Positions 43,628-52,133 of a stretch of 64,000 bases of DNA are shown here, in pieces. The first letter of the stretch is position 1, and the number at the start of each line of letters is the position of its first letter. Made by a program: the position numbers and the translations under genes. Source of the stretch: Yeosuana marina (lineage in GTDB: Bacteria > Bacteroidota > Bacteroidia > Flavobacteriales > Flavobacteriaceae); the NCBI RefSeq assembly GCF_011762485.1, contig NZ_JAAKGI010000005.1:1-64000 (forward strand), given 5' to 3'. The notes below the pieces were generated by a model, which saw nothing but the letters and a program-made list of their open reading frames with translations, searched no databases and was not told the origin of the DNA.

Positions 43628-44284
43628 ATGGCAAAAAAGAAAACAATTACAGAGAGCGACATTCTATCATATTATATGGATTATGTATTGGAACACAACG
43701 AAAAACCAAAATCGGTTTACGTTTTTGCTAAAAATAATAATTTTGAAGAATCCTTATTTTACAATCATTTTGCCTCATTTGAAGCTATTGAAAAAGAAAT
43801 ATTTAAAGCCTTTTTTAATAATACAATCAAAGTATTAGATGCTAGTGAAGACTATCAATCGTTTGATGCTAGAAACAAACTATTGAGTTTTTATTTTACA
43901 TTTTTCGAAAACTTAACTGCCAACAGAAGCTATGTTGTATATGCTTTAAAATCTCACAATAAGGATTTAACAGCTCTGATGTCTTTAAGTGAACTTAAAA
44001 AAAGCTTTGCTAAATACATAGCAAATCTTGATATAGAAACTTTAGATATTAAAAACGATAAAATAGAAAAAATTCAAGTAAAATCTCTTCAAGAATCTGC
44101 ATGGGTACAATTACTAATAACCATAAAATTTTGGTTAGATGACACTTCTGCTAGCTTTGAAAAAACAGATATTTTTATTGAAAAATCTGTTAATACAAGT
44201 TTTGATATTTTAAATATTGCACCATTGAAAAGTGTTATTGATTTTGGAAAGTTTCTTTTCAAAGAAAAAATGCACATGAACTAA
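43628..44284 (+). CDS. TetR-family-like regulator leading photoprotection operon 1
   Basis: 218 residues, beginning M-A-K-K-K-T-I-T-E. The N-terminal region (about 8-60) has the TetR-type recognition block V-Y-V-F-A-K-N-N-N-F-E-E-S-L-F-Y-N-H-F, a variant of the usual Y-x-H-F, followed by an all-helical ligand/dimer domain. Flavobacterial homologues are usually labelled TetR C-terminal domain proteins. It is followed 10 bp later by the AarF kinase gene. It may regulate this operon or be a partner of the kinase; the recognition helix is degenerate, so DNA binding is not certain. Confidence 0.72.
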   Translation: MAKKKTITESDILSYYMDYVLEHNEKPKSVYVFAKNNNFEESLFYNHFASFEAIEKEIFKAFFNNTIKVLDASEDYQSFDARNKLLSFYFTFFENLTANRSYVVYALKSHNKDLTALMSLSELKKSFAKYIANLDIETLDIKNDKIEKIQVKSLQESAWVQLLITIKFWLDDTSASFEKTDIFIEKSVNTSFDILNIAPLKSVIDFGKFLFKEKMHMN

Positions 44285-44294
44285 TTACACTTAC

Positions 44295-45605
44295 ATGAAA
44301 ACCATAGATAGTATTCCTGTTTCTAAAATTCAACGAGCCTCCAAATTAGTATCGACAGGTGCTAAAGTGGGTGTTAATTATTTAAAATATTACGGAGACA
44401 AGCTTGTTAGCACTGAAATTGAGGCTAAAGAGCGTCTTAATAAAAATAATGCAGAAGATATATACGATGGCTTGAAGCAACTAAAAGGTAGTGCCCTAAA
44501 AGTAGCCCAAATGCTTAGTATGGAAAAGAGTATTTTGCCACAGGCTTATGTTGAAAAATTCTCCCTAGCACAGTTTTCTGTGCCGCCATTATCGCCTCCG
44601 TTAGTACTAAAAACATTTAAAAACTATTTTGGTAAATCACCAAATGATATTTTTGATTCCTTCAACTCAACGTCTGTAAATGCTGCAAGTATTGGACAAG
44701 TTCATATTGCAGAAAAAGATGGGAAAAAACTTGCTGTGAAAATCCAATATCCTGGCGTTGCTCAAAGTATTGCCTCAGATCTTGCTATGGTTAAACCAAT
44801 TGCAATGAGTATGTTTAACATTAAAGGCAAAGACTCTGATAAATACTTTAAGGAAGTTGAAGGAAAGTTATTAGAGGAAACAAATTACAGGTTGGAAATC
44901 AGTCAAAGTAAAGAAATTGCTGAGGCATGCTCTCACATTTCCAACCTCTTGTTTCCGCAGTATTATGAGGAGTTGTCTTCAGATCGTATTATCACTATGG
45001 ATTATATGGAAGGTGAGCATCTTTCTGAGTTTACAGCCTATAATACAGACCAGGAAAAAGCTAATAAACTAGGCCAAGCTCTATGGGATTTTTATATGTT
45101 TCAAATTCATAAATTGAAAAAAGTACATGCAGACCCGCATCCAGGAAATTTTTTAATCTCTAAAAAAGGCGAATTAATAGCGCTTGATTTTGGTTGTATG
45201 AAAACTATTCCTGATCAATTTTACATACCTTATTTTGAATTGGCTGAAACAAAAAATATTAATAATCCCGAGTATTTTGTCTCTAAATTATACGAATTAG
45301 AGATACTTCGTGAAGATGATTCAAAAGAAGAGCTAGCTTTTTTTACAGATATGTTTCACGAAATGTTAAGTCTATTTACTCAACCATTTCATAAAGAGTA
45401 TTTTGATTTTTCTGATGCTAATTTTTTTGGCAAAATAGCTGAATTAGGAGAACGCTACTCAAAAAATACCGAGTTACGAAAAATGAATGGCAACAGAGGT
45501 TCAAAACACTTTATATATATTAACAGAACCTTTTTTGGACTTTATAATTTAATGTTTGACTTAAAAGCGCAAAACATTAAAATCAATAATTTCAAAAACC
45601 TTTAA
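44295..45605 (+). CDS. AarF/ABC1/UbiB family atypical kinase
   Basis: 436 residues. Family signatures are K-x-G-Q/A-M-like L-K-V-A-Q-M-L-S near 66-73, the alanine-rich nucleotide loop A-A-S-I-G-Q-V-H near 130, A-V-K-I-Q-Y-P-G, H-A-D-P-H-P-G-N-F near 275-283, and the D-F-G of L-D-F-G-C-M-K near 295. ABC1/UbiB proteins bind ATP and support isoprenoid-quinone biosynthesis or lipid handling. Here it sits in a light/oxidative-stress operon between a TetR-like protein and a flavin reductase (4-bp gap). Confidence 0.9.
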   Translation: MKTIDSIPVSKIQRASKLVSTGAKVGVNYLKYYGDKLVSTEIEAKERLNKNNAEDIYDGLKQLKGSALKVAQMLSMEKSILPQAYVEKFSLAQFSVPPLSPPLVLKTFKNYFGKSPNDIFDSFNSTSVNAASIGQVHIAEKDGKKLAVKIQYPGVAQSIASDLAMVKPIAMSMFNIKGKDSDKYFKEVEGKLLEETNYRLEISQSKEIAEACSHISNLLFPQYYEELSSDRIITMDYMEGEHLSEFTAYNTDQEKANKLGQALWDFYMFQIHKLKKVHADPHPGNFLISKKGELIALDFGCMKTIPDQFYIPYFELAETKNINNPEYFVSKLYELEILREDDSKEELAFFTDMFHEMLSLFTQPFHKEYFDFSDANFFGKIAELGERYSKNTELRKMNGNRGSKHFIYINRTFFGLYNLMFDLKAQNIKINNFKNL

Positions 45606-45609
45606 AATT

Positions 45610-46230
45610 ATGCCCCATTTTACCCAATTTGATATTGATAACATGCAACATCTATATAAGATTAATCTCATCAATAGTTGTTCAGGATATAAATCAGCCA
45701 ATCTTATAGGTACGAAATCTGCTCAAGGAATCTCGAATGTTGCTGTTTTTAGTTCTGTAACGCATATTGGCTCAAGTCCAGCCTTACTTGGTTTTTTTTT
45801 AAGACCAACAACAGTTATAAGGAATACGTATGAGAATATTAAAGAAACTGGTTATTTCACAATCAATCATATTCATGAATCCATATTAATTGATGCACAT
45901 CATACATCGGCTAAATATGACAAATCTATTTCAGAATTTGATGTAACCTCTCTTGAAGAAGCTTATAAAGATGGTTATTCCGTTCCCTTTGTTAAAGACG
46001 CTCCCATACAAATGGCCATGAAATATGTAGAAGAATATGCTATTAAAGCAAATAACACCATTTTACTTATTGGAGAAATTAAAGACTTGTACATTGCAGA
46101 CAATCTTTTAGAAGAGGATGGATTCGTTAATTTATCAAAAGCAAACGTTGCTACTATTAACGGATTAGATGGTTATTCTATTCCAAGCTTAAAAACACGA
46201 TTAGAATATCAGCGACCAAAAGCTTTATAA
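45610..46230 (+). CDS. Flavin reductase-like FMN-binding split-barrel protein
   Basis: 206 residues of the flavin reductase-like (split barrel) domain: S-A-N-L-I-G-T-K-S near the start, F-S-S-V-T-H near 49, G-F-F-L-R-P near 59, and T-x-N-x-I-H near 83. Such proteins reduce or bind FMN. In an operon with three flavin photolyases, a link to keeping FAD reduced is attractive but inferred. It lies 4 bp after the kinase and 44 bp before the SDR gene. Confidence 0.85.
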   Translation: MPHFTQFDIDNMQHLYKINLINSCSGYKSANLIGTKSAQGISNVAVFSSVTHIGSSPALLGFFLRPTTVIRNTYENIKETGYFTINHIHESILIDAHHTSAKYDKSISEFDVTSLEEAYKDGYSVPFVKDAPIQMAMKYVEEYAIKANNTILLIGEIKDLYIADNLLEEDGFVNLSKANVATINGLDGYSIPSLKTRLEYQRPKAL

Positions 46231-46274
46231 GCCTTTTGGGTGATATATAGCTTTTTAACCTTAACTTATAACAC

Positions 46275-47714
46275 ATGAAAATACTTGTTACAGGTGCTAC
46301 TGGCTATATAGGAAAACGAATTATACCTCTTTTGGTTAATGAAGGTCATGATGTAGTTTGTGCTGTTAGAGATACATTACGTGCTGATAAAAGCTATTTT
46401 GAAGAAAAACACATTGATATTGTTGAAGCCGATTTTCTAAATCCGGAAACATTAACAACAATTCCAAAAGATATTGATGTTGTATATTATTTGATCCACT
46501 CCATGTCAAACACATCGAAAGATTTTGAAAGTTTAGAAGAACAATGTGCTATAAATTTCAAAACTTATATTGAAACGACGCATGCAAAACAAGTTATTTA
46601 TTTAAGTGGCATTACCAATGATGAAAAGTTATCGAAACATCTTAGATCACGTAAAAATGTTGAAAATGCTTTAGCTTCAAAACACTATGCGTTAACGACA
46701 TTTAAAGCAGGAATTATAGTAGGTTCTGGTAGTTCGTCGTTTGAAATTATTCGCGATTTAGTTGAAAAATTACCAGTTATGATTGCTCCTAAATGGTTAA
46801 ATACAAGATCACAACCGCTCGCAGTAAGAGATGTATTAACCTTTTTATCAAAAGCCAAAGGAAAACGGGAACTCTACAATCAATCTTACGATATTTTTGG
46901 TCCAGAGATACTAACCTATAAAGACATGCTATTACAATTTGCTGGTATACGTAAATTAAAACGACATATAATCACGGTGCCTGTAATGACTCCTAAATTA
47001 TCATCCTACTGGCTATATTTTGTTACATCAACATCTTATAAACTCGCTTCAACTTTAGTAGATAGTATGGGAGTAGAGATTATTGGAAAGCCAAGTAACA
47101 TTAACGATATCATTGGAATTACACCTATTACATATAAAGAAGCCGTAGAATTAGCCTTTGAAAAAATTGAGCAAAATAGTATTATTTCTAGCTGGAAAGA
47201 CTCTATGGTAAGTAGTGGTCGTTTAAAAGATAGTATTCATAAATATATAAATGTCCCCAAATACGGTTGTTTTAAAGATTACAAAGAACGTAAGGTTATT
47301 GATGAAGCCAAAACCATAAACAAAATTTGGTCAATTGGAGGCACAACCGGCTGGTATTATGGTACCTTCTTATGGAAAATTAGAGGCTATCTTGATAAGC
47401 TTTTTGGTGGTATTGGTTTACGCCGAGGCAGAACGCATCAAACTGAGTTAAACATTGGTGATGCCTTAGATTTTTGGAGGGTTATTTATGCCGATAAATC
47501 TCAAAAAAAGTTATTGCTTTATGCCGAAATGAAATTACCTGGTGAAGCTTGGTTAGAGTTCAAAATTGAAGATAATCTTCTTAAACAAACAGCAACCTTT
47601 AGACCAAGAGGACTTGGAGGACGCTTATATTGGTATAGCGTCCTGCCTTTTCATGGGTTTATTTTTAAAGGTATGATTAACCAATTAGTAAAAGTTAACA
47701 AGATAAAAATTTGA
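46275..47714 (+). CDS. SDR-family NAD(P)-binding protein with C-terminal DUF2867
   Basis: 479 residues. The N-terminal atypical extended SDR has the Rossmann turn V-T-G-A-T-G-Y-I-G at 5-13. The C-terminal DUF2867 (about 325-479) contains G-G-T-T-G-W-Y-Y and G-L-R-R-G-R and ends in F-R-P-R-G-L-G-G-R-L-Y-W-Y. This two-domain type is often found next to cryptochrome genes; its substrate is unknown. Its stop codon overlaps the TTG start of the DUF2256 gene. Confidence 0.87.
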   Translation: MKILVTGATGYIGKRIIPLLVNEGHDVVCAVRDTLRADKSYFEEKHIDIVEADFLNPETLTTIPKDIDVVYYLIHSMSNTSKDFESLEEQCAINFKTYIETTHAKQVIYLSGITNDEKLSKHLRSRKNVENALASKHYALTTFKAGIIVGSGSSSFEIIRDLVEKLPVMIAPKWLNTRSQPLAVRDVLTFLSKAKGKRELYNQSYDIFGPEILTYKDMLLQFAGIRKLKRHIITVPVMTPKLSSYWLYFVTSTSYKLASTLVDSMGVEIIGKPSNINDIIGITPITYKEAVELAFEKIEQNSIISSWKDSMVSSGRLKDSIHKYINVPKYGCFKDYKERKVIDEAKTINKIWSIGGTTGWYYGTFLWKIRGYLDKLFGGIGLRRGRTHQTELNIGDALDFWRVIYADKSQKKLLLYAEMKLPGEAWLEFKIEDNLLKQTATFRPRGLGGRLYWYSVLPFHGFIFKGMINQLVKVNKIKI

Positions 47715-47851
47715 AAAAACAGGATCTACCAGAAAAATTATGCCCTGTCTGTAATAGATACTTTTCTTGGCGAAAAAAATGGGGACTAAACTGGGAGAAC
47801 GTAAAATATTGTAGTGAGAAATGCAAGAGAAACAAATTAAAAACATATTAA
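47711..47851 (+). CDS. DUF2256 zinc-ribbon-like small protein
   Basis: 46 residues from TTG at 47711 to TAA at 47849-47851. L-P-E-K-L-C-P-V-C-N-R-Y-F-S-W-R-K-K-W and W-E-N-V-K-Y-C-S-E-K-C-K are the full DUF2256 pattern with four cysteines (CxxC...CxxxC) that can hold zinc. The TTG start overlaps the SDR stop (TTGA), and the 3' end runs 31 bp into the cryptochrome gene in another frame. DUF2256 genes are habitually next to cryptochromes; the role is unknown. Confidence 0.85.
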   Translation: MKKQDLPEKLCPVCNRYFSWRKKWGLNWENVKYCSEKCKRNKLKTY

Positions 47852-49128
47852 TATGGTTCCAAAAAAATCTTAGGGTTCAGGATAATGAAGTTTTAGAGCG
47901 AGCATTAAAAAGTAACCATAACATTATAGCCGTATATTGTTTCAATCCAAAAGATTTCAAAGTTACAAAGTATGGATTTAAAAAAACAGAAAAGTTTCGA
48001 GCAAAATTTCTAATAGAAACTGTTACCAATCTAAAACAAAACCTTTCTAAATTCAATATCAATCTCCTCACCTATCTTAAAAATCCAGAGACTATAATTC
48101 CAAAATTAGTTGAAACCTATGCTATTTCCGAAATTCACCTTCAAAACGAATGGACACAAGAAGAAGTTTCGGTTTTAAAAACAGTAAGAGAACAATTAAA
48201 AGATGTTACTGTTTTCAGCTATTATGATCAATTTCTATATCATCCAGAAGACATTACCATAGAGATTAATCAAATACCAAAGGTGTTTACAGATTTTAGA
48301 AAACATGTCGAAAAAAGTGCTAAGGTTCGAAGTTGTGTGACTCATTCTAAAACAAATCAAAACAATATCATAACAGAGCACACATCAATTCCCACCTTAA
48401 ACGACCTAGGTTTTGATGATTTTGAAACTCATCCGCAATCTGCTTTTCCTTTTAAAGGTGGTGAAACCAATGCTTTGAATAGGCTTCATGACTATTTTTT
48501 TAAAACTAAAAAATTAGGTGTTTATAAAATAACCAGGAACGGTTTGGTTGGAAAAGATTTTAGTTCAAAATTTTCTCCATGGTTAGCTAATGGCAGTCTT
48601 TCTGCAAGAACCATTTATTGGGAAGTAAAACGTTTTGAAGAGGAGCTTTTTAAAAATGACTCTACCTACTGGCTTATTTTCGAATTGATATGGAGAGATT
48701 ATTTTAAATACATATCGCTTAAACACGGTAATGATATTTTCAAGATTGATGGAATTCTTAAAAAAGCTAATGACTGGAATTTAAGTGCATCTGCTATCAA
48801 GCAATGGCAGCTAGGAAAAACAGCAGAACCTTTTGTAAATGCCAATATGATAGAGCTTAATAAAACAGGTTGGATGAGCAACCGAGGTCGACAAAATGCA
48901 GCCTCTTATTTTGCAAAAAACCTCAAACTAGATTGGCGCATTGGTGCTGCTTATTTTGAATCGCTACTGATAGATTATGATGTTCATAGCAATTATGGCA
49001 ACTGGATGTATGTTGCGGGTGTAGGTAACGACCCCAGAGATAGAGTTTTTAATGTGAAACTGCAAGCCGAACGTTATGACTACAATAACAAGTTTCAAAA
49101 TTTATGGCTACAAGAAACCTTATTTTAA
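47821..49128 (+). CDS. DASH-type cryptochrome
   Basis: 435 residues. The N-terminal photolyase alpha/beta domain begins I-L-I-W-F-Q-K-N-L-R-V-Q-D-N. The FAD domain includes the DASH hallmarks G-W-M-S-N-R-G-R-Q-N-A-A-S near 350 and V-A-G-V-G-N-D-P-R-D-R. Cry-DASH proteins bind FAD and usually a folate antenna, repair CPDs in single-stranded DNA and may signal light. It is the first of three photolyase-family genes in a row; the next starts on the base after its stop. Confidence 0.93.
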   Translation: MQEKQIKNILIWFQKNLRVQDNEVLERALKSNHNIIAVYCFNPKDFKVTKYGFKKTEKFRAKFLIETVTNLKQNLSKFNINLLTYLKNPETIIPKLVETYAISEIHLQNEWTQEEVSVLKTVREQLKDVTVFSYYDQFLYHPEDITIEINQIPKVFTDFRKHVEKSAKVRSCVTHSKTNQNNIITEHTSIPTLNDLGFDDFETHPQSAFPFKGGETNALNRLHDYFFKTKKLGVYKITRNGLVGKDFSSKFSPWLANGSLSARTIYWEVKRFEEELFKNDSTYWLIFELIWRDYFKYISLKHGNDIFKIDGILKKANDWNLSASAIKQWQLGKTAEPFVNANMIELNKTGWMSNRGRQNAASYFAKNLKLDWRIGAAYFESLLIDYDVHSNYGNWMYVAGVGNDPRDRVFNVKLQAERYDYNNKFQNLWLQETLF

Positions 49129-50661
49129 ATGAAGACTCTCAGACTCATACTTGGCGACCAACTTAATATAAAACACTCATGGTTTAAACAACCTCATGAC
49201 GAAATTGTGTATTGCCTTTTTGAAATGCGTCAAGAAACAGATTACGTTGTCCATCACATTCAAAAAGTTATTGGTTTTTTTGCTGCAATGCGGCAATTTG
49301 CGAAAGATTTAAAAGTTCTTAACCACGGGGTTATTTACTTCAAAATTAATGATGCTAACAACACTCAGAACCTAGTTGATAATTTAAAGTTACTGATAAA
49401 CGACCACAGCATCCAACGGTTTGAATATCAACAACCAGATGAGTATCGTTTAGATACCCAATTAGATACGTTTTGTAAAACACTTTCAATAGAATCTGGC
49501 ATATATTCAACCGAACATTTCTATACAAAAAGAAATGATTTAGCTCAATTCTTTAAAGGAAAGAAACAATATCTCATGGAGAATTTCTACCGATATATGC
49601 GCAAAAAACATGATGTTTTAATGGTTGGTAATCAACCCGAAGGCGGTACATGGAATTACGATAAAAGCAATCGAAATAAATGGAAGGAAGACGACATAAT
49701 TCCATCTTATAAATATTTTGAAAATGATGTTTCAGATGTTGTTAATGATATAAAAAAAACGAATATTAAGACCATAGGGCAGTTTAAAACTAAAACTTTT
49801 GCTTATCCTATTAGTAGAAAACAAGCATTAGAACAGTTACGATTTTTCTGTGAAGAATTATTGATTCATTTTGGAGACTACCAAGACGCTATGCATACCA
49901 GCGAAGCGTATCTTTTTCATTCAAGACTATCGTTCGCTATGAATCTTAAATTGATTTCTGCAAAAGATGTGATTAAAACAGCTACTAATTACTACCACAA
50001 AAACAAGAATCTCATTGATATTTCTCAAATCGAAGGTTTTGTTCGTCAAATAATTGGCTGGCGCGAATATATGCGAGGTATGTATTGGGCAAGAATGCCA
50101 GAGTTTAAAAAAGAAAATGCCCTTGATAACACCAATAAACTCGCCGATTTTTTCTGGACAGGACACACAAAAATGAATTGTCTTAAAGAGAGCATTAACA
50201 ATTCTCTCGATAATGGTTATGCACATCATATTCAACGTCTTATGATTACTGGTAATTATGCATTGTTAACTCAAACTAATCCAGACGATATTGATGCTTG
50301 GTATCTTGGAATTTATGTAGATGCCATAGAATGGGTGCAATTACCTAACACTCGTGGGATGAGTCAATTTGCAGATGGTGGAAAAATTGCAACAAAACCG
50401 TATGTATCCTCGGGGTCTTATATTCATAAAATGAGTAATTACTGCGACTCATGTTGTTATAACCATAAGAAAAAAACTGAAGAGGATGCCTGTCCATTTA
50501 ATAGCTTATACTGGAATTTTTTAGACGATAAAAGACCCTTTTTAGAAAACAATTTTAGAATGAAGATGATGTACCGTGTTTTAGACAAAATGACACCTGA
50601 AGATTTACATCAAATAAAATACAAAGCACAACATATTATAAACCATCAAGATGAATACTAA
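49129..50661 (+). CDS. FeS-BCP-type (6-4) photolyase/cryptochrome
   Basis: 510 residues beginning L-R-L-I-L-G-D-Q-L-N, typical of the deoxyribodipyrimidine photolyase-related (PhrB/CryB) branch. The candidate [4Fe-4S] ligands are visible: one Cys in K-M-N-C-L-K near residue 353, then C-D-S-C-C and C-P-F-N in the C-terminal part (about 439-460). Proteins of this branch repair (6-4) photoproducts and carry a ribityllumazine antenna. It starts directly after the DASH gene stop and overlaps the next photolyase gene by 11 bp. Confidence 0.92.
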   Translation: MKTLRLILGDQLNIKHSWFKQPHDEIVYCLFEMRQETDYVVHHIQKVIGFFAAMRQFAKDLKVLNHGVIYFKINDANNTQNLVDNLKLLINDHSIQRFEYQQPDEYRLDTQLDTFCKTLSIESGIYSTEHFYTKRNDLAQFFKGKKQYLMENFYRYMRKKHDVLMVGNQPEGGTWNYDKSNRNKWKEDDIIPSYKYFENDVSDVVNDIKKTNIKTIGQFKTKTFAYPISRKQALEQLRFFCEELLIHFGDYQDAMHTSEAYLFHSRLSFAMNLKLISAKDVIKTATNYYHKNKNLIDISQIEGFVRQIIGWREYMRGMYWARMPEFKKENALDNTNKLADFFWTGHTKMNCLKESINNSLDNGYAHHIQRLMITGNYALLTQTNPDDIDAWYLGIYVDAIEWVQLPNTRGMSQFADGGKIATKPYVSSGSYIHKMSNYCDSCCYNHKKKTEEDACPFNSLYWNFLDDKRPFLENNFRMKMMYRVLDKMTPEDLHQIKYKAQHIINHQDEY

Positions 50662-52132
50662 AAGAGAACCTATAGATATTGTTTGGTTTAAACGTGATTT
50701 ACGTTTAGAAGATAACGAGGCCATTTTTAATGCATTAGCATCTGGCAAGCGTATCTTATTGCTTTATGTGTTTGAAGAATTACTTATAGAAGACAATCAT
50801 TATAGTGAGCGTCACTGGAACTTTATCAAGCAATCTTTGGTCGATTTAAACGAACAACTTAAACACTATAATTCTAAAGTTTTAGTTGTAAAATCAGATA
50901 TGATAGCTGTTGTAAACCAACTTTTAAATCAGTTTCAAATCTCTAATATTTATTCACATCAAGAAACGGGGATTTTAATTACCTATCAACGTGACAAATC
51001 GTTCAGTCGTTTTTGTAAAAACAATCAAATTACATGGAACGAAAACATCAATAACGGTGTACAACGGGGCCTTAAAGACAGAGAACAATGGATTGAAAAA
51101 TGTAATGCTTTTTTTGAAATTGAACCCTTATCATTTCAGCCAGCAGAAAATCAATTGTTAACCATGAGTGAGATTGAAAACATAGAAACCCAGTTTGATA
51201 CTCTAAGTTTAGAAACCAGTCCGAACTCACATTTTCAAAAAGGTGGCCGTACCACTGGTTTAAAATACTTGAAATCATTTTTCGACGGTCGATATCAAAA
51301 CTATATGCTGCACATTTCAAAACCAGAATTGTCCAGAAAAGGATGTAGCAGAATTTCGCCATATCTGGCGTGGGGAAATCTATCAGTTCGCGAAGTGTAT
51401 CATCAAGCGTATCACTTAAAGGGAACTGCTGAAAATAAAAAGTCTTTAGACGCATTTATGTCCAGATTACGTTGGCAAAGTCACTTTATACAAAAGTTTG
51501 AAATGGAACACACCATGGAAGAAGCCAGCATCAATAAAGGGTTTCATAAACTTAAAAAAGAGATTTCTAAAGAGTATCAAGAAGCGTGGAGAACAGGTCA
51601 AACGGGATTTCCAATTATCGATGCTTGCATGCGATGTCTTAAAGAAACAGGCTATTTAAATTTTAGAATGCGCGCCTTAATCGTTTCTTTTTTTACCCAT
51701 AATTTGTGGCAGCCTTGGCAAGAAGCTACAACCCATTTATCGCAAATGTTTCTGGATTTTGAACCTGGTATTCATTTTCCGCAGTTACAAATGCAAGCTG
51801 GGGAAACCGGTATAAACATGCTACGTATTTATAATCCCATAAAAAATAGTTTAGAACATGATCCAGAAGCTACATTTATAAAAAAATGGGTGCCCGAATT
51901 AAAGCATTTAGAAGTGTCTTTCGCGCATCAACCATTTTTAATGACAGAATTAGACCAAGCATTCCATAATTTTAAATTAGGTGTAGATTATCCATATCCT
52001 ATTGTTGATATAAAAGAAACTAGAAAAAAAGCGAGTGATACCTTATGGAGTATGAAAAAAGATACTGTGGTTAAAAAAGAACGTCAACGTATTTTAAAAA
52101 AACACACTTCAAGTTTTGAAACAAAAAATTAA
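50651..52132 (+). CDS. Third, divergent photolyase/cryptochrome-family protein
   Basis: 493 residues. The N-terminal alpha/beta domain starts I-V-W-F-K-R-D-L-R-L-E-D-N-E, and the FAD domain has G-Q-T-G-F-P-I-I-D-A-C-M-R. Unlike class I photolyases, which have N-x-G-N-W-Q-W beside the flavin, this protein reads E-P-G-I-H-F-P-Q-L-Q-M-Q-A-G. The flavin-facing Asn and a Trp are therefore replaced. It belongs to a separate branch of photolyase-like proteins whose repair activity I cannot predict. It overlaps the FeS-BCP gene by 11 bp and ends 1 bp before the convergent acyl-CoA synthetase gene. Confidence 0.85.
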   Translation: MNTKREPIDIVWFKRDLRLEDNEAIFNALASGKRILLLYVFEELLIEDNHYSERHWNFIKQSLVDLNEQLKHYNSKVLVVKSDMIAVVNQLLNQFQISNIYSHQETGILITYQRDKSFSRFCKNNQITWNENINNGVQRGLKDREQWIEKCNAFFEIEPLSFQPAENQLLTMSEIENIETQFDTLSLETSPNSHFQKGGRTTGLKYLKSFFDGRYQNYMLHISKPELSRKGCSRISPYLAWGNLSVREVYHQAYHLKGTAENKKSLDAFMSRLRWQSHFIQKFEMEHTMEEASINKGFHKLKKEISKEYQEAWRTGQTGFPIIDACMRCLKETGYLNFRMRALIVSFFTHNLWQPWQEATTHLSQMFLDFEPGIHFPQLQMQAGETGINMLRIYNPIKNSLEHDPEATFIKKWVPELKHLEVSFAHQPFLMTELDQAFHNFKLGVDYPYPIVDIKETRKKASDTLWSMKKDTVVKKERQRILKKHTSSFETKN

Positions 52133-52133
52133 T

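Noticed and set aside
47821-52132. Three adjacent photolyases as a recent tandem duplication
   Set aside because: DASH, FeS-BCP and the third protein differ in length, motifs and cofactor residues and belong to old separate branches.
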